From positions 1 to 5,823 of the forward strand of contig CALERM010000040.1 in the NCBI GenBank assembly GCA_937907715.1: 5,823 nt of DNA. The letters are read 5' to 3'. Source of the stretch: an uncultured Clostridia bacterium (lineage in GTDB: Bacteria; Bacillota; Clostridia; Oscillospirales; Oscillospiraceae). The notes below the pieces were generated by a model. It was not told the origin of the DNA. It worked only from the letters and a program-made list of their open reading frames with translations, and searched no databases. The position numbers and the translations under genes were made by a program. Below, one piece after another: positions 1 to 5,662 of the stretch; position 1 is the stretch's first letter, and every line of letters starts with the position of its first letter.

Positions 1-77
1 CGCGCCATTTTTCCTTGAAATACGTCAGTATTCCTGCGAAAAAATGTCTTGCTCAACGCAAAAATTCCTCGCTGCCG
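1..77. repeat. Partial palindromic intergenic repeat, cut by the left edge of the window
   Basis: This stretch lies beyond the stop of the TuaH-like gene and has no convincing coding sequence. It contains nested inverted repeats. The inner pair is AATAC at 19-23 and GTATT at 28-32 around a four-base loop. The outer pair is CATTTTT at 6-12 and AAAAATG at 40-46, a perfect seven-base match. Bases from about 47 to 77 have no partner inside the window, so I infer that the matching arm lies to the left of base 1 and that the element is longer than what is seen. The composition (A and T runs set between GC-rich flanks) differs from the neighbouring genes. It could be a dispersed miniature palindrome of the kind common between genes in Clostridia, and it may also act as a transcription terminator or mRNA end for the minus-strand operon. 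The boundaries are approximate. Confidence 0.42.
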
Positions 78-105
78 GTCACATCATGAGTTGGAAGAAT
101 ACACC

Positions 106-1254
106 CTACAGGATTCCTTTTTTGCGCAGCACCGCGCACATCTCGCCCACGCGCGCGTCCCACGAGCTGTTTCTGCCCGCCTCGATGCGAAGCTGCGTCC
201 GCTCTGGCTGCGTATCTTCGAGTGCCGCCTCGCAGGCGACCTCAAAGCGCTTCGCGTCGTCCGCAATGTGAATGATGTCGGCAAATTGCAGCACCTGATC
301 CGGCTGGCGCGTGGAGACAATCGGCTTGCCCGTCGCCAGATACTCATAGAACTTCAAAGGGCTCACGTCCTTGCTCAAGGGTCCCGCGTCAAAGAGGTTC
401 AGGCACACGTCAAACTGCGCCAGATACTTCGGAAGCTCCGCATTCGGCTTGACGCCGAGAAAATGTACGTTCCCCATCGCGCGCAGCGCGCCTAAATCCG
501 CGCCCGGCTTTTCGTTTCCGATCCACACAAAGTGCCAATCGGGCCGCGCCTTCGCAGCCGCCTCCACAAAGCCATACTCGATGCAGGTCTGCAGCGCACC
601 GACAAAGCCGAAGATCGGGTGCGGAATCTTCTGCAGATCCTCCGGCACCGGCTGCGGCTTCGACGCTTCAAAGAAGCGCTCAAAATTTGCCCCGTTCGGA
701 ATGAATTCTGCCTCCGGCTGCGCGGCTTTCAGGCGCTCTGCCAAAGATGCCGCCGTTGCAAACGTCATGTCTGTCTTCGCCGCCAGCTCCAGCTCCATCG
801 CGTCGACCAGCGCCGGATTCATCAGCCCGCCGTATGCCGAGTGCCGGTCCACGCAGTCATAGACCAGCGCCTCATGGGGAATGAGATCCACGCAGTCGAC
901 CGTCACCGGGGAGTAGACCCACAGAAGCGGCTTGGAAAAGCCGTGCTCGGTCATCTTTTCCCGCACAAAGCGCGCAATGCGCTTCTGGTTGATGCGGTTG
1001 ATGGCGCGGCATTTGTAGAAAAACGGCAGCACCGGCGGCATCCGGTAGACCGTAATATTGCGGCGGACCTTTTCGCCGGGGTTCTTCCACGCCGTCATGA
1101 GCGGCTTCGTACTCTTATCGCGCAGCGGCGCGATGATCGTTGCCGAGGGGTCAAAGTATAAAATTTCCGCATCCGGCATCCGGCTCATGACCTGCTGCTT
1201 GCGGGTCGGAATCGGGTACCACGGGGACGTTGCCAGACAAACAATCTGCTTCAT
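106..1254 (-). CDS. TuaH-like GT-B glycosyltransferase (382 aa)
   Basis: This is a predicted cytosolic GT-B fold glycosyltransferase that would add a sugar to a lipid-linked surface polysaccharide precursor. The substrate is unknown. The N-terminal half opens with a Rossmann-type strand (residues 3-9), then the PWYP..TRKQQ segment (11-21) and VYDCVDRHSAYGG (131-143), both reminiscent of the teichuronic acid glycosyltransferase TuaH. IPNGANFERF (185-194) resembles the IPNGVD-type hinge of GT4 enzymes. The C-terminal nucleotide-sugar domain starts at IFGFVGALQ (214-222) and contains the signature PLKFYEYLATGKPIVST (299-315), with Glu304 in the position of the second EX7E glutamate. The first acidic position is Asp296. 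There is no signal peptide or membrane segment, and the length is usual for the family. The ATG at 1254 overlaps the upstream stop as ATGA and follows a GGAGGA site (1261-1266) with six bases between, which supports this start and translational coupling to the fusion gene. Family membership is firm, but the TuaH assignment is by resemblance only. Confidence 0.9.
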   Translation of the reverse strand: MKQIVCLATSPWYPIPTRKQQVMSRMPDAEILYFDPSATIIAPLRDKSTKPLMTAWKNPGEKVRRNITVYRMPPVLPFFYKCRAINRINQKRIARFVREKMTEHGFSKPLLWVYSPVTVDCVDLIPHEALVYDCVDRHSAYGGLMNPALVDAMELELAAKTDMTFATAASLAERLKAAQPEAEFIPNGANFERFFEASKPQPVPEDLQKIPHPIFGFVGALQTCIEYGFVEAAAKARPDWHFVWIGNEKPGADLGALRAMGNVHFLGVKPNAELPKYLAQFDVCLNLFDAGPLSKDVSPLKFYEYLATGKPIVSTRQPDQVLQFADIIHIADDAKRFEVACEAALEDTQPERTQLRIEAGRNSSWDARVGEMCAVLRKKGIL

Positions 1255-3461
1255 ATCGGTTCCTCCAGAAGCTTCTTCGCAATTTCTTCATTCTGCGCGG
1301 CAAGTGCGCGCAATCTGTCGACGCTGTATTCGCTGCGCTCGGTGAGTGCGCCGTCAATGAGCGCGCAGAGATTTTCCGCCGTCACGTCCTCAAAATACAC
1401 GCAGTGCTTCTGCCCAATGTAATGCATGAAGCCCGTGACCTTCGGGTCGTAGGACACGGCGACGAGCGGCGCTGCGACGCTGGAGGCAAATATCAGCGCG
1501 TGCAGACGCATGGACACAACGACCTGCATCTTTTTCATCATGCCGATGATCAGCTTCTCGTCCTCCGGTGCAGAAAGCATCGGGCACTCGAACGGAAGCT
1601 CCCGTGCAACCTCCCGGCTGGGCGGAAGGTCTCTTCCCGGTTCGAGCGCGAAGAAAACGGGCGTCAAGTCATAGGCTTCTTTGACATATTTTGCGCTCTG
1701 CACAAACGCCTGCTTTTTTGCTTCAAATCCCTGCCACTCGCGCAGCACGAAAAGCGCATAGCGCCCTGCCGGGTCGAGATTATTTCCGAGCAGGAAGCCG
1801 TCGACCGCGCCCTCTGAGCCAGGTGCAAGCAGCAGCGCGGGGTCCGCCGTCACATAGATCTTCGGCTTCGTCACACCCATCGACCGCAGCTCCTGCGCCG
1901 ACAGATCCTCACGCAGCGTGATGGCGTCGACGTTCCGGTCGATGACGCGCGCGGCGCTTTTGCGGCAGCCCTCGCCGTTGACGGGGCCGATGCCGCAGCC
2001 ATACATCAGAACGCGGTTTCCGGTGAGCTTTGCAAGGCGGATGCTGAGCAGATAGTAGTTGAGGCTGCGGGTGCTTGTCTGATTCTGGATGAGGCTGCCG
2101 CCTCCTGAAATATAGAGCTTTGTGCGGCGCATGACCGGCAGGAACGAGAACGGATTGAAGACATACACCGCGCCCACGTGGTGCGTCAGCCGCGTCGCTT
2201 TCGGGTTGTGAGACAGTACGCAGACCGGCATGTCGGGGTCGATGTGCTGCAGCTGGCGCAAAATCGCCTTCAGGATTGCCTCGTCGCCGGCGTTGCCCTT
2301 GCCGTAGGCGCCGCAGATCATGACGCCGCAGCGTTTTTCCTTCGGTCGCGCCGTCTGCCGCAGAATCGTCCGGTAAATGTCCAGCTGGTGGCTGACCGTC
2401 GCCTCGGCGGAATACACCTGCTCCGCCTTTTCATAGAAGTTTTCGCCGAGCTTTTTCCGGAACGCCGGGTTCTCGACGAGCCTTACCATATAGCCTGTCA
2501 GTGTCTCAACGTCCCGCGGCGTAAACAAAAGCCCCGTCACGCCGGACTCCATCATATAGGGAATGCCGCCGACACTTGTCGCAATCGTCGCGCAGCGCAT
2601 CCGCGCGCCCTCGACCAGCGCATACGGCGAGCCTTCGGAAAGAGACGTCAGCATGTTGACGTCGATGGCATGGTAAAAGCTGTCTGTATCCTTCACCCAA
2701 CCGGCAAACACAACGCTTCCCGCCGGACAGGTTTCCTTCGCCAGACCTTCCAGCATCTGCCGCTCCTCGCCGTCTCCCGCGATGACGAGACGGATATTGG
2801 GGCAACTTTTGCACGCGCCCGCAAAGCCGCGGATCAGCGTTGCGATGTCCTTGACGGGGTTCAGGCGCGCGGCAATGCCGAAAACAACGGTGTCTTTATC
2901 AAAGCTTACGCCGAGGCTCTCGAGGTACGCCTCACGGGAAAGCCGCGGCTTTTCCGGCGGAAACGCCACGCCGTTATAGATGGAAAACAGCTTCTGCGGG
3001 TTAAAGCCTCTGGAAATGAGCAGCTGCACCATCGCGTCGGACACGCCGATGTGATAGTCGAACATGCGCAGGCTGATGGTGTTGATCGTACCGTAGGTGA
3101 GGCGGTGAAATGGACGCCCCAGATAGTCGAGCCGGTAGTCCGAGTGGACGGTGGTGACAATCGGAATATTGATCGTCCGCTTCAGAATCGCGCCGATCAT
3201 ATTTGCCCGCGAGCCGTGGCAGTGGACAATGTCAAAGCGCTCTTCCTGAATCATGCGCTCGAGCGCGCGGATGCTGCTTCTGACGCCGCCGTCCAACACC
3301 AGCGTATCGATGCCCATCGACTTTGCATCGTCTGCGAATGCGCCTGCCGTGAAGCACACAAGGCGCACGGTCTGCGTTCTGCCGAGTCCTTCCAACAGCG
3401 ACAGCACGTGCGTCTTCGCGCCGCCGACGTCGCCGCCGGAAATCAGATGGATAATCTTCAT
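1251..3461 (-). CDS. csaB: Fused GT4 glycosyltransferase and CsaB-type polysaccharide pyruvyltransferase (736 aa)
   Basis: Two complete enzymes are joined in one frame. Residues 1 to about 368 form a GT4 glycosyltransferase: GGDVGGAKTHVLSLLEGL (9-26), the hinge IYNGVAFPPEKP (161-172), FGIAARLNPVKDI (194-206), and the catalytic-region EX7E motif Glu276-Glu284 within SEGSPYALVEG, followed by SVGGIPYMMESGVTGLL (296-312). A short basic linker (about 369-377) leads to a CsaB/polysaccharide pyruvyltransferase domain (378-736). That domain shows GAYGKGNAGDEAILKAIL (384-401), ISGGGSLIQN (451-460), GCGIGPVNG (488-496), LREDLSAQELRSMGV (516-530), TADPALLL (538-545), MRLHALIFAS (651-660) and VAVSYDPKVTGFMHYIG (667-683). 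CsaB enzymes put pyruvate, from phosphoenolpyruvate, onto a sugar of secondary cell wall polymers, giving the negatively charged ketal that SLH domains bind. Stand-alone members of each half are about 300-370 residues, so neither half is truncated. The start at 3461 has an AGAGG site five bases upstream (3467-3471), and a strong promoter lies 96 bases upstream. It is the first gene of the minus-strand operon. Domain assignments are firm, but the sugar substrate is unknown. Confidence 0.93.
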   Translation of the reverse strand: MKIIHLISGGDVGGAKTHVLSLLEGLGRTQTVRLVCFTAGAFADDAKSMGIDTLVLDGGVRSSIRALERMIQEERFDIVHCHGSRANMIGAILKRTINIPIVTTVHSDYRLDYLGRPFHRLTYGTINTISLRMFDYHIGVSDAMVQLLISRGFNPQKLFSIYNGVAFPPEKPRLSREAYLESLGVSFDKDTVVFGIAARLNPVKDIATLIRGFAGACKSCPNIRLVIAGDGEERQMLEGLAKETCPAGSVVFAGWVKDTDSFYHAIDVNMLTSLSEGSPYALVEGARMRCATIATSVGGIPYMMESGVTGLLFTPRDVETLTGYMVRLVENPAFRKKLGENFYEKAEQVYSAEATVSHQLDIYRTILRQTARPKEKRCGVMICGAYGKGNAGDEAILKAILRQLQHIDPDMPVCVLSHNPKATRLTHHVGAVYVFNPFSFLPVMRRTKLYISGGGSLIQNQTSTRSLNYYLLSIRLAKLTGNRVLMYGCGIGPVNGEGCRKSAARVIDRNVDAITLREDLSAQELRSMGVTKPKIYVTADPALLLAPGSEGAVDGFLLGNNLDPAGRYALFVLREWQGFEAKKQAFVQSAKYVKEAYDLTPVFFALEPGRDLPPSREVARELPFECPMLSAPEDEKLIIGMMKKMQVVVSMRLHALIFASSVAAPLVAVSYDPKVTGFMHYIGQKHCVYFEDVTAENLCALIDGALTERSEYSVDRLRALAAQNEEIAKKLLEEPI

Positions 3462-3488
3462 AAAAACCTCTCAAGCCGAAACTGGCTC

Positions 3489-3517
3489 TTGTTTCTTTTG
3501 CCGTTTTGGGATAAAAT
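3489..3517 (+). promoter_or_regulatory. Candidate promoter for the DUF4330-polymerase operon
   Basis: TTGTTT at 3489-3494 and TAAAAT at 3512-3517 are separated by 17 bases and read toward the plus-strand genes. The -10 box matches five of six consensus positions, but the -35 box matches only the TTG core, so this is a moderate candidate. Transcription would start near 3524, giving a leader of about 90 bases before the GGAGG site at 3603-3607. An alternative -10 is TATTAT at 3553-3558, which has no good -35 partner and overlaps the minus-strand -10. Confidence 0.4.
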
Positions 3518-3526
3518 ATCGGGAGC

Positions 3527-3542
3527 GCCGGTTTTTCCCGGC
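3527..3542. repeat. Small inverted repeat in the shared 5' leader region
   Basis: GCCGG at 3527-3531 and CCGGC at 3538-3542 form a perfect five-base stem around the six-base loop TTTTTC (GAAAAA on the other strand). It lies in the stretch predicted to be transcribed from both promoters, just inside each start site. It could be an RNA hairpin in either leader, an operator for a dimeric regulator, or chance in GC-rich DNA. No T-run follows on the plus strand, so it is not a standard intrinsic terminator. Confidence 0.35.
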
Positions 3543-3556
3543 ACACAGGCTGTATT

Positions 3557-3585
3557 ATTATAGTCTATTTTCCATGCAGAATCAA
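3557..3585 (-). promoter_or_regulatory. Sigma-A-type promoter for the GT4-CsaB operon
   Basis: Read on the minus strand, TTGATT (3585-3580) is followed by exactly 17 bases and then a perfect TATAAT (3562-3557). This is the best promoter match in the window, and it sits in an AT-rich patch between two GC-rich operons. Transcription would start near 3550 and run through a leader of about 88 bases to the ATG at 3461. It would express the GT4-CsaB fusion gene and the TuaH-like gene together, because no terminator or usable gap separates them. Confidence 0.7.
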
Positions 3586-3612
3586 CCAAATCCCAAGTAA
3601 CTGGAGGCACGT

Positions 3613-4077
3613 ATGAAAATTATTGATGAAAAGGGTCGTCTGTTCGGCAAAATCAATCTGATTGACCTTCTGGTGATCGTTCTCGTTGTGGCAGTCGTCG
3701 CAGCCGTCGGCTGGAAGCTCGTCGGCAAAAAGGCAGCGGCTTCGGTTTCCGACAACTCTCATGAGATGACCTTCACCGTTCTTTTTGAGGACCAGCCCGA
3801 CGAGGTCGCGCAGTTTGCCGAAACGCAGATCGGCAAGCAGCTTGTCAACAACGCCAAGCTCGTCTCTGCCGAGGTCACCGGCTGCGAGGCAGTCTCCTCC
3901 GTCCGCACGCTCGGTCACGTTGATCTCAGCGTCACCGTCAAGGCGACCGCGACCTTCTCCGGCAACGTCTGGACGGTCGGCAGCCAGGAAGTGCGCGTGG
4001 GCTATGAATACATTCTCAAAACCAGCGAGTTTGAGCTGACCGGCATCATTTCAGACATGGAGGCAGACAATGGGTAA
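3613..4077 (+). CDS. DUF4330 family membrane-anchored protein (154 aa)
   Basis: The function is unknown. The N-terminus (residues 1-20, with the KGRLFGKIN and LIDLL elements) is the characteristic opening of DUF4330 proteins found in Firmicutes and cyanobacteria. A single hydrophobic helix (about 17-36) follows with no obvious signal peptidase site, and lysines 39-40 come right after it. The rest (about 41-154) is hydrophilic and rich in beta-type alternation, so I infer a short cytosolic tail, one membrane anchor and an extracytoplasmic domain. The start has a GGAGG site at 3603-3607 with five bases of spacing. The 3' end overlaps the polymerase gene by eight bases, and that gene's ribosome binding site lies inside this coding region, so the two are probably translated together. 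By position and topology it could be an accessory or length-control partner of the polymerase, loosely comparable to TuaF or Wzz, but no sequence evidence shows this. Confidence 0.87.
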   Translation: MKIIDEKGRLFGKINLIDLLVIVLVVAVVAAVGWKLVGKKAAASVSDNSHEMTFTVLFEDQPDEVAQFAETQIGKQLVNNAKLVSAEVTGCEAVSSVRTLGHVDLSVTVKATATFSGNVWTVGSQEVRVGYEYILKTSEFELTGIISDMEADNG

Positions 4078-5662
4078 CCTGCTGCAGGGCTGCTTCCTGT
4101 ACCGGTGGGCGCTTGCAATTTTTGCATGGTTCTCCCGCGTGTCAGGCGGCAGCCACGTGCGCCATGGAATCTCGGTCTGCTGGGAGAGCAGCCGGCTCGC
4201 CGCGTTCCTGCGCCGCTGCCTTGCATCCGGCACAACGCAGATTGACGAAAGCCGCACGAAGCGCCTGCTTGTCGGCTGCAACGAGCGCCTGTGCGCGTGC
4301 AAGACAGGCGTACGTTGGATGGAATCCTCCGTTCTCTACCGAATTTACCGCGCCGTTTTTACCTGCGGGCGCGGCAGCCGCATCTTCGGCTGGCTGTTTT
4401 CCGGCGGCATGACGGCGGTTCTGCTCTTTGCCATCGGGCTTTACGTTCTTATTGACTACGTGCTGCGCGATGTGCTGGCGATTCCGGTCGTCTCTTCGGT
4501 CTGGGACGAGGCGCTGCTGCTTTTCTGCATCGTCTGGCTGATCTGGGAGCGCAAAAAAACGCCGTCTGCTATTTCCCCGAAGCTCAATCCGCTCGATTTC
4601 CCGGTGGCAGTTTTCCTCACAGTCTGCTTCGTGCTTTTGTGCGTCGTCTGTCCGTATTTTTCCATTCAGATTGCAGGCTTCCGCGCAACGTGCCAGTACC
4701 TGCTGTGGTTCTATCTCGTCACGCGGCTGATCCGCAACGACCGCGACTGCATGACGCTCTATCTGACGCTGGTGGGGCTTTCGTTCGTACTCTCGCTGCA
4801 CGGCATTTATCAGTATATCACCAAGGCGCCCATGCCTGCCAGCTGGGTGGCGCAGGCGGAGACGGCAGTGCGCACAAGAGTCTACTCCATCTTCGGCAGT
4901 CCCAACATCATGGGAGACTTCATGGTCATGTTCGTTCCGATGACGGCAGCACTCGCCTACTATGCGGAAAAACCGAAATATAAGGTTCTTGCGTGGGTCG
5001 CGGCGTTCAGCATGTGCTTTGCCTGCCTGTTTACGATGTCGCGCGGTGCGTGGGTCGCAATGGGTCTGGCAATCATTCTGTTCATTCTGCTCGTCGACCG
5101 CAGGCTTTTCCTGCCGCTGGCGGCGGGACTGGTGCTTCTGGTGCTGGTTCCGTTTGTGCGCACGCGCATCGGATTTTTGTTCACGCAGGACTTTGTCGAC
5201 GCCAACACCAACGGCGGACGCGGCGGCAGATGGGCGCTAGGTCTGGAGCTATTGGAGGCGAACGGCGTCTGGACCGGTGTGGGGCACGGCATGTTCGGCG
5301 GCGCAGTCGCCGTGCAAAATAAGGTCCTGGACTACATCCAGTACTTCTATATCGACAACTACTATCTCAAGACGATGGTGGAGACCGGCTATCTGGGGCT
5401 GGGCGCGTTCATCGTGATGCAGCTCGGTATGATCGCTACCTCCTGCCGGAGCATCTGCCGCACGGGCGTGCAGTGGAAAAAGAAGCAGAGCCGCAATTAT
5501 CCGCTTGTCGTCGGTATGTTCTGCGGGCTGTGCGGCGTGCTGGTCCACTGCTTCTTTGAAAATATCTTCGAAGAGCCGTATATGATGGTCTACTTCTGGG
5601 CAATCGCCGCGATGATTGTCTACTTTGGCTTCCTTCGCAAGCCGCAGGAGGCGCTAACATGA
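4070..5662 (+). CDS. O-antigen ligase/polymerase (Wzy_C-type) family membrane protein (530 aa)
   Basis: This is a polytopic membrane protein predicted to polymerise repeat units or transfer the finished polysaccharide on the outer face of the membrane. About 12 hydrophobic segments run from residue 111 to 521 (for example 111-133, 175-196, 228-248, 275-298, 304-323, 326-342, 346-363, 438-457, 477-497, 503-521). The Wzy_C-type core includes YSIFGSPNIMGDF (272-284), FTMSRGAWVAMG (321-332), then a large external loop (about 364-437) with GGRWALGLELLEANGVW (385-401), GVGHGMFGG (403-411) and DNYYLKTMVETGYLG (429-443). The first 110 residues are unusual: soluble-looking, rich in arginine, with seven cysteines and repeated ESSxL-type segments. 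The ATG at 4070 overlaps the DUF4330 stop and has a GGAGG site at 4059-4063 six bases upstream, so the long N-terminus appears genuine. Homologues are often named ligases. In a Gram-positive setting a TuaE-like polymerase or a polymer-to-wall transferase is more likely. The family call is firm, but the exact reaction is not. Confidence 0.9.
   Translation: MGNLLQGCFLYRWALAIFAWFSRVSGGSHVRHGISVCWESSRLAAFLRRCLASGTTQIDESRTKRLLVGCNERLCACKTGVRWMESSVLYRIYRAVFTCGRGSRIFGWLFSGGMTAVLLFAIGLYVLIDYVLRDVLAIPVVSSVWDEALLLFCIVWLIWERKKTPSAISPKLNPLDFPVAVFLTVCFVLLCVVCPYFSIQIAGFRATCQYLLWFYLVTRLIRNDRDCMTLYLTLVGLSFVLSLHGIYQYITKAPMPASWVAQAETAVRTRVYSIFGSPNIMGDFMVMFVPMTAALAYYAEKPKYKVLAWVAAFSMCFACLFTMSRGAWVAMGLAIILFILLVDRRLFLPLAAGLVLLVLVPFVRTRIGFLFTQDFVDANTNGGRGGRWALGLELLEANGVWTGVGHGMFGGAVAVQNKVLDYIQYFYIDNYYLKTMVETGYLGLGAFIVMQLGMIATSCRSICRTGVQWKKKQSRNYPLVVGMFCGLCGVLVHCFFENIFEEPYMMVYFWAIAAMIVYFGFLRKPQEALT

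Noticed and set aside
1..8. A possible minus-strand start codon (ATG at 8-6) with AAGGA four to five bases upstream
   Set aside because: Only two codons are inside the window, and the purine-rich stretch is part of the inverted repeat, so it cannot be told apart from the palindrome.
49..1161. Plus-strand open frames of 148, 163 and 209 codons across the TuaH-like gene
   Set aside because: They mirror the minus-strand codon pattern, have no recognisable motifs and contradict the strongly supported glycosyltransferase frame.
2319..2321. An internal ATG (Met381) at the GT4-CsaB junction as a separate start for the CsaB half
   Set aside because: The nearest AAGGA-like site is about 16 bases upstream, too far for normal initiation, and the frame is continuous. 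The fusion reading is simpler.
2178..3563. A 461-codon open frame on the plus strand opposite the GT4-CsaB gene
   Set aside because: It lies antisense to a gene with clear motifs throughout, its translation is rich in Arg/His/Ala/Val as expected from the reverse reading of GC-rich codons, and it shows no recognisable domain.
3553..3564. TATTAT or TATAGT as the plus-strand -10 box
   Set aside because: Neither has a credible -35 at 16-18 bases upstream, and both can be explained as the complement of the strong minus-strand TATAAT. Kept only as an alternative.
4142..4801. A 219-codon minus-strand open frame under the polymerase gene
   Set aside because: It is very rich in Arg, Gln, Ala and charged residues and has no domain. 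The plus-strand frame there has membrane helices and family motifs.
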